DNA of 64,000 nucleotides from JAOUJD01 sp963841815 (GTDB lineage Bacteria > Pseudomonadota > Gammaproteobacteria > Burkholderiales > Burkholderiaceae_F), in the NCBI GenBank assembly GCA_963841815.1, contig CAWJEE010000007.1:62001-126000 (forward strand), written 5' to 3'. How positions within the stretch are numbered: the stretch's first letter is position 1; the number at the start of each line of letters is the position of its first letter. Under the pieces are notes generated by a model. The model saw nothing but the letters and a program-made list of their open reading frames with translations, had not been told where the DNA came from and searched no databases. Of this stretch, positions 56,126 to 64,000 are shown piece after piece. A program made the translations under genes and the position numbers.

Positions 56126-56943
56126 TGTCCCGCATCGCTGCGCGCTTCGCATCCCTGCGCCAGCAGGGCCGCAAGGGCCTGATCCCGTACATCTGCGCCG
56201 GCGATCCCGACGCCGACCTCACCGTCCCGCTGATGCACGCCCTCGCGCGCGCCGGCGCCGACGTGATCGAGCTGGGCGTCCCGTTTTCCGATCCGATGGC
56301 CGATGGTCCCGTGATCCAGCGCGCCGCTGAGCGAGCGATCCGCAACGGCGTCGGCCTGAAGGCGACGATCGGCCTCGTCGCCCGCTTTCGGGAGACCGAT
56401 GCGGCTACGCCGGTCGTGCTGATGGGATATGCGAACCCGATCGAGCGCATGGGACGCGAAGCGTTTGCGACGGCGGCAACGGCCGCCGGTGTCGACGGCG
56501 TCCTGGTGGTCGACTACCCGCCGGAAGAGTGCGAGGAGTTCTCCGGATCGATGCGCGCCGCCGGCATCGATCCGATCTTCCTGCTCGCCCCGACCTCGAC
56601 CGACGAACGCATCGAGGCGGTCGCCCGGCACGCCTCCGGCTACCTCTACTACGTGAGCCTGAAGGGCATCACAGGGGCGGGGACTCTCGACACGGCCAGC
56701 GTGGCGGCCAGGATGCCGCTGATCCGGCGCGTGACCGACGTGCCGGTGGGCGTTGGCTTCGGCATTCGAGACGCCGCAACCGCGCGTTCGGTCGCCGAGG
56801 TGGCCGATGCCGTCGTGATCGGGTCGCGCATCATCCAGGAAATCGAGTCCAATCCGCGCGACGCGGCGGCGGACGCCGTGGAGCGCTTCGTGGCAGGCAT
56901 CCGGGCGGCGCTCGATGGGGTCCCTGTCAAAGCGGCAGCGTGA
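56122..56943 (+). CDS. trpA: Tryptophan synthase alpha subunit
   Basis: 273 residues from ATG 56122 (next codon is also ATG), overlapping the trpB stop. IPYICAGDPDADLTVPLMHA, catalytic Glu in DVIELGVPFSDPMADGPVIQ, Asp in VLVVDYPPEE, and VGVGFGIRDAATAR. Cleaves indole-glycerol phosphate and passes indole to TrpB. Confidence 0.95.
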   Translation: MMSRIAARFASLRQQGRKGLIPYICAGDPDADLTVPLMHALARAGADVIELGVPFSDPMADGPVIQRAAERAIRNGVGLKATIGLVARFRETDAATPVVLMGYANPIERMGREAFATAATAAGVDGVLVVDYPPEECEEFSGSMRAAGIDPIFLLAPTSTDERIEAVARHASGYLYYVSLKGITGAGTLDTASVAARMPLIRRVTDVPVGVGFGIRDAATARSVAEVADAVVIGSRIIQEIESNPRDAAADAVERFVAGIRAALDGVPVKAAA

Positions 56944-56953
56944 GGAGAACCGA

Positions 56954-57818
<865 letters not shown>

Positions 57819-57826
<8 letters not shown>

Positions 57827-59156
57827 CGGTTCGGGGACGCCGGCCGCCTGCGCATCCGGCGACGCATTCTTGGAAAGCTCGCTCACGGCATGGCTTGCAC
57901 GCATCGAGCGGCTGCACGCCAGATCCATCGACCTCGGGCTCGATCGCGTGCGCGCGGTCGCCGAGCGGCTCGGGCTGAAGCTCGACGTGCCGACGATCGT
58001 CGTCGGCGGTACCAACGGCAAGGGTTCCACCTGCGCGATGCTCGACAGCATCCTGCGCGCGGCGGGCTATCGCGTCGGGCTGTACACGTCGCCGCACCTG
58101 CTGAACTTCAATGAACGCTGCCGGATCGACGGCGTCGACGCCGCGGACGCTGACCTCATCGAGCAGTTCGAGGCGGTCGACGCTGCTCGCGGCAGCACCT
58201 CGCTGACGTACTTCGAGTTCACCACCCTGGCGATCCTGCGTCTCTTCAGCCGGGCACGCCTCGACGCGCTGGTGCTCGAGGTCGGACTCGGCGGGCGGCT
58301 CGACGCGGTGAACATCGTCGACGCGGACGTCGCCATCGTCACGTCGGTCGACCTCGATCACATGGACTATCTCGGGCCGACGCGCGAGGACATCGGCTAC
58401 GAAAAGGCGCACATCTACCGGGCGGGCCGGCCTGCGATCTGCAGCGACCCCGCGCCGCCGCGGTCGCTGCTCGATCATGCGGCCGGCATCGGCGCCGATC
58501 TCCGGCGCTTTGGCCGCGACTTCAACTACCAGGGCGACCGCCAGCAGTGGGCGTACGCAGGTCGGCGTGTGCGCCGGTCCGGCCTGCCGTATCCCGCCCT
58601 TCGCGGCGCCAACCAGCTGCTGAACGCATCCGGCGTCCTCGCCGCGCTCGAGGCGCTTGCCGAGCGGCTGCCGGTATCGCAGCAGGCCGTTCGACAGGGC
58701 CTCCTCACGGTCGAACTGCCCGGCCGCTTCCAGGTGCTGCCGGGGCGTCCCGTCGTGATCCTCGACGTCGCGCACAACCCGCACGCGGCCGCCGTGCTGG
58801 CCGAAAACCTGGACAACATGGGCTTCTATCCATCCACGCACGCGGTGTTCGGCATGCTGCGCGACAAGGACATCGACGGCGTCATCGCCCGGCTCGGCAA
58901 TCGAGTCGATCATTGGCACGTTGCTCCGACGCCTGGGGAGCGAGGCTGCGACGCTGCGACCGTCGCCGCGCTGGTGCGCGCTCGCGCGGGCAGCGGCGAA
59001 TGCCCGATCCTGGAGTACCCGGATCTCGCGGCGGCCTTCGATGGCGCACTGGAGGGGGCGGGGGCCGATGATAGAATTCTGGCCTTCGGTTCCTTCCTTA
59101 CGGTTGCCGAGGTGATGCGCGCGATCCGCGCGCGCCCGTCGGCCGCTGCCGTGTAA
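57819..59156 (+). CDS. folC: Dihydrofolate synthase/folylpolyglutamate synthase
   Basis: 445 residues if TTG 57819 (overlapping accD by 8 bases) is used; another TTG at 57870 would begin ESSLTAWLARIERLH, closer to the family start. VVGGTNGKGSTCAMLDSILR is the ATP loop, YTSPHLLNFNERCRI and LEVGLGGRLDAVNIVD follow, and VILDVAHNPHAAAVLAENL lies in the C-terminal domain. Adds glutamates to folates. Confidence 0.93.
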
Positions 59157-59174
59157 GGATCTCCTGGAGTCTGG

Positions 59175-59951
59175 ATGGGTCTTGCGTTCTGGCGTTCGAA
59201 GAAGCGCACAGCCAGCGCCGGCGGCAAGCCGGCCCCCCGTCCTCCACAGCCCCAAGACGACGTCGATTCGCGGCTCGATCCTGCCGCGGGCTTGCGCGCG
59301 CGGGCACGGCATCGACTGATCGGCGCGTCGGCCCTGCTGCTGGCCGTCGCCATCATCGTGCCGATGGTGCTCGATCCCAACCCCAGGCCGGTCAGCGAGA
59401 ACATCCCGATCGACATCCCGAGCGAGCGCACGCCGTTCACGCCGCGCTTGTCACTGCCCCCGGTGCCCGCCGCCGACGCTGGCACACCGCCGCCCGACCT
59501 CGCGCCTGTCGCGCCACCCGCCAAGGCGGAGCCGAAGACGGACGTCCAGGCCGAAACAAGGACCGAAGCGAAGGCGGCGGTGCCGGCGGAGCCGAGACCG
59601 CCAGCCGAGCCGAAGGATGCGGCAAAGTCCCAGGCGAAGACGGACGAGGCGAAACCGGCGAAGGCCGAAGCCGCGCGCAAGTCGCCGGAGCCGCCTGCGA
59701 CCGCCGCGCCGGCGTCGAAAGGCGGGAAGTTCGCCGTGCAGGCCGCCGCGCCAGCCAGTGAGAAGTCGGCGCGCGAACTCGTCGAGCGCTTGAAGAAGGG
59801 CGGCTTCACGGCATACACGGAAAGGGTCGAGACCAAGGACGGCGTCCGTCATCGGGTGCGCATCGGTCCGTACGCAACGCTTGAAGACGCCGAGAAGGCG
59901 CGGGCGCGCCTGAAGGCGCAAGGCATCACCGGCAACCTGGTCCCGCTCTGA
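59175..59951 (+). CDS. SPOR-domain inner-membrane protein (DedD-like)
   Basis: 258 residues: short cytosolic basic start (FWRSKKRTASAGG), one transmembrane helix ~48-66 (LIGASALLLAVAIIVPMVL), Pro/Ala/Lys-rich linker, and a SPOR domain at ~183-258 (KFAVQAAAPASEKSARELVE; RHRVRIGPYATLEDAEKARA) that binds denuded septal peptidoglycan. It sits between folC and cvpA, the usual place. Confidence 0.9.
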   Translation: MGLAFWRSKKRTASAGGKPAPRPPQPQDDVDSRLDPAAGLRARARHRLIGASALLLAVAIIVPMVLDPNPRPVSENIPIDIPSERTPFTPRLSLPPVPAADAGTPPPDLAPVAPPAKAEPKTDVQAETRTEAKAAVPAEPRPPAEPKDAAKSQAKTDEAKPAKAEAARKSPEPPATAAPASKGGKFAVQAAAPASEKSARELVERLKKGGFTAYTERVETKDGVRHRVRIGPYATLEDAEKARARLKAQGITGNLVPL

Positions 59952-59952
59952 G

Positions 59953-60450
59953 GTGAGCGTGCCCACGGTCGACTGGATCATCGCCTTGGTGTTCCTGGTG
60001 TCGGTGCTCGTCGGGTTGCTGCGTGGGATGACGCGGGAGATCGTGTCGCTGGCCGGCTGGGTGACCGGACTGGTCCTCGCGTACTTCTTCGCCGAGCAGG
60101 TCGGAGCCATGTTGCCGATCGAGCCGCCCATCTTGCGAACCGTGCTCGGCGCGCTGCTGATTCTCGCCGGCGTGCTGATCCTCGCCGCGCTGCTCGGTGC
60201 GCTGCTCAGGGCATTGATGGCAGCCGTCAAGCTGTCGACGCTCGATCGCCTGCTCGGCGCCGTCTTCGGCTTCGCGCGTGCCGCGCTGGTGCTCGGGGCC
60301 GCCGTCCTGCTGGCGAGCGGCACGAACGTGCCCGAGGCGGGGTGGTGGAAACAGTCCGTGTTGTTGCCCTGGCTGCAGGCCGGCGTAGCATTCGCCTCGC
60401 CGTTGTTGCCGGAATCGCTCGATCGCCTGCGCGGGTTGGCGCAGGGCTGA
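59953..60450 (+). CDS. cvpA: CvpA family membrane protein
   Basis: 165 residues from GTG 59953, one base after the preceding stop. Four transmembrane helices; WIIALVFLVSVLVGLLRGMT and REIVSLAGWVTGLVLAYFFA are CvpA motifs, as is LDRLLGAVFGFARAALVLGA. Needed for colicin V production in E. coli; general role is envelope homeostasis. Upstream of purF, as usual. Confidence 0.9.
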   Translation: MSVPTVDWIIALVFLVSVLVGLLRGMTREIVSLAGWVTGLVLAYFFAEQVGAMLPIEPPILRTVLGALLILAGVLILAALLGALLRALMAAVKLSTLDRLLGAVFGFARAALVLGAAVLLASGTNVPEAGWWKQSVLLPWLQAGVAFASPLLPESLDRLRGLAQG

Positions 60451-60462
60451 GGGGAGAAAACC

Positions 60463-62016
60463 ATGTGCGGCATCGTCGGAGTGGTTGCGACGGGACCGGT
60501 GAACCAGTTGCTCTATGACTCGTTGCAACTGCTGCAGCACCGTGGTCAGGATGCAGCGGGCATCGCGACGGGGCAGGGCAGTTCGTTCTCGATGTGGAAG
60601 GGCAACGGCATGGTGCGCGAAATCTTCCGCACGCGGAACATGCGCAACCTGCTCGGCAACGTCGGCATCGCCCACGTCCGTTACCCGACGGCGGGTTCCG
60701 CGAGCAACGTCGAGGAAGCGCAACCGTTCTACGTCAACGCGCCGTTCGGCATCACCCTGGGCCACAACGGCAACCTGACGAACACGGAGCAGCTGAAGAG
60801 CGAGATGTTCCGCATCGACCGGCGGCACATCAACACCAATTCCGACTCCGAGGTCCTGCTGAACGTGCTCGCGCACGAATTGCAGGAAGGCACCAGCTCG
60901 TACACCCTCGATCCCGCGACCATCTTCGGCGCGGTCGCCGGCCTGCACCGCCGCGTGCGCGGCGCATACGCGTGCGTCGCGCACATCGCCGGCCACGGGA
61001 TCGTTGCGTTCCGCGATCCGTTCGGCATCCGTCCGCTGTGCTACGGCATCAACGAGACGGACGCGGGCACCGAGTACCTGGTGGCGAGCGAGTCGGTGGC
61101 GATCGAGGGACTCGGCTTCAAGTTCGTCCGCGACGTCGCGCCGGGCGAGGCCATATTCATCGACATCGACGGCAACTTCTACTCGCAGCCGTGCGCCGAG
61201 AAGGCGTCGCTGAATCCCTGCATTTTCGAGTACGTGTACTTCGCGCGCCCGGACTCCGTGATGGACGGAGTCAGCGTGTACGGTTCGCGCCTGAAGATGG
61301 GCGAGCACCTCGCGGAGAAGGTCGCGCGGCAGTTTCCGCTCGGCGACATCGATGTCGTGATGCCGATTCCCGACACCTCGCGTCCGGCGGCGATGCAGCT
61401 CGCCATGAAGCTGGGGCTGAAGTTCCGCGAAGGCTTCTTCAAGAACCGCTACGTCGGCCGCACCTTCATCATGCCGGGCCAGGCGGTGCGCCGCAAAAGC
61501 GTCCGACAGAAGCTGACGACGTTGCCCGCGGAGTTCAGGGGCAAGAACGTCCTGCTTGTCGACGACTCCATCGTGCGCGGGACCACCTCGCGCGAGATCG
61601 TCCACATGGCCCGCGAGTCTGGCGCGAACAAGGTCATCTTCGCCTCGGCGGCGCCGCCGGTGCGCTACCCGAACGTCTACGGGATCGACATGCCGACCCG
61701 CAGCGAACTGATCGCGCACGGCCGGTCGGACGAGGAGATCGAGCGGATGATCGAGGCCGACGGCCTCGTCTACCAGGACATCGAGGCGATGAAGCGCTCG
61801 GTGCAGGAACTGGGGCCGCACCTGAAGAGCTTCGAGGCGAGCTGCTTCGACGGCGTCTACATCACCGGCGACGTCACGCCCGAGTATCTCGACCGGCTCG
61901 AAGCGGCGCGCGAACTCGCGGCAGGCAGCGACGGCGAGCCGAAGTCGCCAGCTGAACCTCAACCTCGCAGGAGCCGACTAGGCATCGGGTATCATCGCGC
62001 CATCGCGCCGATTTGA
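60463..62016 (+). CDS. purF: Amidophosphoribosyltransferase
   Basis: 517 residues. Cys2 (MCGIVGVV) is the glutaminase nucleophile; HRGQDAAGIATGQGSSFSMW and ALGHNG-type loops follow; PRPP site is VLLVDDSIVRGTTSREIV. First committed step of purine synthesis. The last ~30 residues are unconserved, and the stop (62014-62016) falls inside the first segment of the metZ riboswitch. Confidence 0.95.
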   Translation: MCGIVGVVATGPVNQLLYDSLQLLQHRGQDAAGIATGQGSSFSMWKGNGMVREIFRTRNMRNLLGNVGIAHVRYPTAGSASNVEEAQPFYVNAPFGITLGHNGNLTNTEQLKSEMFRIDRRHINTNSDSEVLLNVLAHELQEGTSSYTLDPATIFGAVAGLHRRVRGAYACVAHIAGHGIVAFRDPFGIRPLCYGINETDAGTEYLVASESVAIEGLGFKFVRDVAPGEAIFIDIDGNFYSQPCAEKASLNPCIFEYVYFARPDSVMDGVSVYGSRLKMGEHLAEKVARQFPLGDIDVVMPIPDTSRPAAMQLAMKLGLKFREGFFKNRYVGRTFIMPGQAVRRKSVRQKLTTLPAEFRGKNVLLVDDSIVRGTTSREIVHMARESGANKVIFASAAPPVRYPNVYGIDMPTRSELIAHGRSDEEIERMIEADGLVYQDIEAMKRSVQELGPHLKSFEASCFDGVYITGDVTPEYLDRLEAARELAAGSDGEPKSPAEPQPRRSRLGIGYHRAIAPI

Positions 62017-62054
62017 TTTCAGCTTGCGGGCGCTTAACAAATACGGCTAAAGCG
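62003..62054 (+). ncRNA. SAM-II (SAM-alpha) riboswitch upstream of metZ
   Basis: P1 stem GCGCC (62005-62009) pairs with GGCGC (62029-62033). The conserved SAM-II elements occur in order at the right distances: CGCGCCGATTTG, CTTGCGGGCGC, TTAACAAATAC, and GGCTAAA (62045-62051), the 3' strand that folds back as a pseudoknot (AGC at 62021-62023 with GCT at 62046-62048). This tracks the known crystallised SAM-II sequence closely. SAM-II elements usually control metA, metX or metZ, which fits this position. High SAM should lower metZ expression. Confidence 0.85.
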
Positions 62055-62064
62055 AGCAGACAAG

Positions 62065-62095
62065 ACCCGCTGCGCTTTGGCCCAGCGGGTTTTTT
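62065..62095 (+). terminator. Rho-independent terminator between riboswitch and metZ
   Basis: CCCGCTG and CAGCGGG form a 7-8 bp stem around CGCTTTGGC-type loop sequence, followed by TTTTTT that runs directly into the metZ ATG. Likely the expression platform of the riboswitch, and also the end of purF transcripts. Confidence 0.8.
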
Positions 62096-62096
62096 C

Positions 62097-63287
62097 ATGT
62101 CCGAACCATTCGACTTCGACACGCGCGCGGTGCGCGCCGGAACCGAGCGCTCCGCGTTCAACGAGCACAGCGAAGCGTTGTTCCTCACTTCGAGCTTCGT
62201 GTTCGGGAACGCGGCGCAGGCGGCGGCGCGGTTCTCCGGCGCGGAGCCGGGCTACGTCTACTCGCGCTTCAGCAACCCGACCGTCTCCATGTTCGAGCGG
62301 CGGCTCGCTTCGCTCGAGGGGGCCGAGGACTGCCTCGCTACCTCTTCGGGCATGGCGGCGCTGATGGCGACATGCCTGGCCATCCTGAAGGCGGGCGACC
62401 ACGTGATCTGCGCGGCCAACGTCTTCGGCGCCACGGTTCAGCTTTTCTCGACCGTACTGGCGCGCTTCGGCGTCGAGGTCACCTACGTCCGGGCAACGGA
62501 TTCCGCTGACTGGCGCGCGGCGGCGACGCCGCGCACGCGCCTGCTGTTCTGCGAGACGCCGTCCAACCCGCTGATGGAGATCGTCGACCTCGCCGAGTTC
62601 GCGAGGATCGGTCGCGAGATCGGCGCCGTGACCGTCGTCGACAACTGCTTCTGCACGCCGGTTGCGCAGCGACCGCTCGAGTTCGGCGTCGACGTCGTGA
62701 TGCACTCGGCGACCAAGTACCTCGACGGGCAGGGACGCGTCGTCGGTGGCGCCGTGCTCGGGTCGAAGACGCTGATCCGCGACCAGGTGCTGCCGGTGCT
62801 GCGCACGACGGGCCCGAGCCTGTCGCCATTCAACGCCTGGGTGCTGCTGAAGGGACTGGAGACGCTGTCGGTGCGGATGCGCGCGCAGAGCGCTTCGGCG
62901 CAGCAGCTTGCCGAGTGGCTCGAACAGCAGCCGGGCGTGGCCTGCGTCCATTTCCCGGGCCTGAAGTCGCACCCGCAGGCGGCGCTCGCGGCGCGACAGC
63001 AGTCACTGCCGGGTGCCGTGCTCGCCTTCGACATCGGCGGCGCGTCCCCCGAGGAGCAGCGCGCGCGTGCGTGGCGCCTGATCGACGGAACGCGGATCAT
63101 GTCGATCACCGCCAATCTCGGTGACACGCGTACCACGATCACGCATCCGGCGACCACGACGCACGGGCGGCTCACTCCGGAAGCGCGCCAGCGCGCCGGC
63201 ATCACCGAAGGGCTCGTGCGGATCGCCGTCGGTCTCGAGTCGATCACGGATCTGAAAAATGACCTAGCCGGCGCCTTGTCCGGTTAG
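62097..63287 (+). CDS. metZ: O-succinylhomoserine sulfhydrylase
   Basis: 396 residues from ATG 62097, the only plausible start (EPFDFDTRAVRAGTERSAFN). PLP enzyme: PGYVYSRFSNPTVSMFERRL, VVDNCFCTPVAQRPLEFGVD, PLP lysine in MHSATKYLDGQGRVVGGAVL, and HPATTTHGRLTPEARQRAGI. Makes homocysteine from O-succinylhomoserine and sulfide. The start codon directly follows a terminator U tract, with no good Shine-Dalgarno except GCGGG in the stem, so folding should affect both transcription and translation. Confidence 0.94.
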   Translation: MSEPFDFDTRAVRAGTERSAFNEHSEALFLTSSFVFGNAAQAAARFSGAEPGYVYSRFSNPTVSMFERRLASLEGAEDCLATSSGMAALMATCLAILKAGDHVICAANVFGATVQLFSTVLARFGVEVTYVRATDSADWRAAATPRTRLLFCETPSNPLMEIVDLAEFARIGREIGAVTVVDNCFCTPVAQRPLEFGVDVVMHSATKYLDGQGRVVGGAVLGSKTLIRDQVLPVLRTTGPSLSPFNAWVLLKGLETLSVRMRAQSASAQQLAEWLEQQPGVACVHFPGLKSHPQAALAARQQSLPGAVLAFDIGGASPEEQRARAWRLIDGTRIMSITANLGDTRTTITHPATTTHGRLTPEARQRAGITEGLVRIAVGLESITDLKNDLAGALSG

Positions 63288-63291
63288 TCTG

Positions 63292-63322
63292 AAAAGCGCG
63301 GCGATCGGCGCTGCGCTTTTCA
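63292..63322 (+). terminator. Terminator-like hairpin after metZ
   Basis: GAAAAGCGC (63292-63300) and GCGCTTTTC (63314-63322) form a 9-bp stem with A-rich and T-rich ends, five bases after the metZ stop. The symmetry would allow function in both directions. Confidence 0.65.
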
Positions 63323-63370
63323 TTTCGTGGCATGTGTACGCACCTTGCTGTACGTTCGGCGGCGCTGGAC

Positions 63371-64000
63371 ATGCCGAGCATTCCTCGTGCTCCCTCAGTC
63401 GAACAACGATCTGGCCGGTGGACGGTGGCCGACATCGGCGGCACGCACGCGCGGCTGGCCCGGTGGTCCGCAGAGACCGGACTCCAACCGCCGATGCGGG
63501 TGCGAAACGATGACTACCGCGGACCGATCGAACTGCTCGATGCCTGGTTCCGCCGATGCCAGGACACTCCGCGACGCGTGGCCCTTGCGCTCGCCATGCC
63601 GGTCGGCGGGGACGCGCGTGAGCTGACGAACCGGGCCTGGCGCTTCGAGCCGGGCGGGCTGCATCGAGGCGTTGCGCCTCGATTCGCTGGTCATCGTGAA
63701 CGACTTCGCGGCCGCCGCGGCCGGCGTCGACACGCTCGCGCCCGAGCAGGTCGTCGGATTAAATCCAGAGGGAACGTCGGTCCGCGGCACGCGCCTCGTG
63801 CTCGGCCCCGGGACCGGTCTCGGCGCGGCGGCCATCGTCGCCGACGAACCGCCGCGCATCGTCGCGAGCGAGGCGGGACACATCACGTTCGGCAGCGCGG
63901 ACGACATCGCTGCCCGATTGAACGCGGAAGGCCGCGCTCGCTGGGGGCGCGTGTCGTGGGAGCGGGTCCTCAGCGGCGCTGGAGTCGCCTGGCTGCACGA
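63371..64000 (+). CDS. glk: Glucokinase (partial at window end, one frameshift)
   Basis: Likely start ATG 63371. WTVADIGGTHARLARWSAET is the ATP-phosphate loop of bacterial glucokinase; VALALAMPVGGDARELTNRA follows. An extra C near 63660 breaks the frame. Corrected, it continues CIEALRLDSLVIVNDFAAAA, GPGTGLGAAAIVADEP and SEAGHITFGSADD to the last base. Phosphorylates glucose. The C-terminal third lies outside the window. Confidence 0.87.
   Translation, partial: MPSIPRAPSVEQRSGRWTVADIGGTHARLARWSAETGLQPPMRVRNDDYRGPIELLDAWFRRCQDTPRRVALALAMPVGGDARELTNRAWRFEPGGLHRGVAPRFAGHRERLRGRRGRRRHARARAGRRIKSRGNVGPRHAPRARPRDRSRRGGHRRRRTAAHRRERGGTHHVRQRGRHRCPIERGRPRSLGARVVGAGPQRRWSRLAAR

Noticed and set aside
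54856..56943. Apparent trpB-trpA fusion in one open frame
   Set aside because: The fusion arises only because frameshifts in trpB throw its frame into that of trpA. trpA has its own start and ribosome site.

Overview
The window is GC-rich chromosomal DNA from a betaproteobacterium, most likely of the order Burkholderiales. Three gene orders point there: scpB-rluB, then rimP-nusA-infB-rbfA-truB-typA, and the long run leuC-entericidin-leuD-leuB-asd-fimV-truA-trpF-trpB-trpA-accD-folC-SPOR-cvpA-purF-metZ. Almost all DNA is coding and genes commonly overlap by 1-8 bases (ATGA, GTGA, TGATG junctions).

Layout. 1-2147: 3' part of an acyl-ACP-reductase-like gene, convergent with the next block. 2144-11375 (minus strand): the SOS mutagenesis genes lexA, imuA, imuB and dnaE2. 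They are not contiguous. Between imuA and imuB lies about 3 kb of chromosomal integron: an internally deleted integrase gene (6923-7168), a LexA box (7188-7203), an attI-type core site (7308), and an array of gene cassettes with attC sites. The cassettes carry a PNPOx-like flavoprotein, a hicBA toxin-antitoxin pair, a VOC-fold protein and a decayed fourth unit. lexA has its own LexA box (11404-11419). The integrase-side box lies upstream of imuB-dnaE2, so both halves of the split operon could still respond to DNA damage. 11580-22991: DUF488, scpB, rluB and the ribosome maturation and translation operon. 23106-32786: small membrane and secreted proteins, dusA, an FAD-linked oxidase, wrbA and yihY. 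32946-45647: LysE exporter, hydrolase, metY, cNMP-binding protein, pip, hyi, CBS protein, FAD oxidoreductase, LplT-PlsC fusion, aroC, MFS transporter, M48 peptidase and a badly broken intradiol dioxygenase. 45816-64000: leucine, aspartate-family, tryptophan, fatty-acid, folate, purine and methionine biosynthesis, ending inside glk.

Regulation that can be read directly: two LexA boxes; a terminator with a promoter inside its loop, plus a second terminator, ahead of rimP-nusA-infB; and a SAM-II (SAM-alpha) type riboswitch followed by a U-tract terminator immediately before metZ.

Data quality. From about 22 kb onward many highly conserved genes are broken by single-base indels (typA, wrbA, an alpha/beta hydrolase, aroC, an MFS gene, the dioxygenase, leuC, leuD, trpB, glk). 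The first 22 kb shows none. Indel errors in the sequence are the likeliest cause, so these genes are reported at full span with the shift positions noted.
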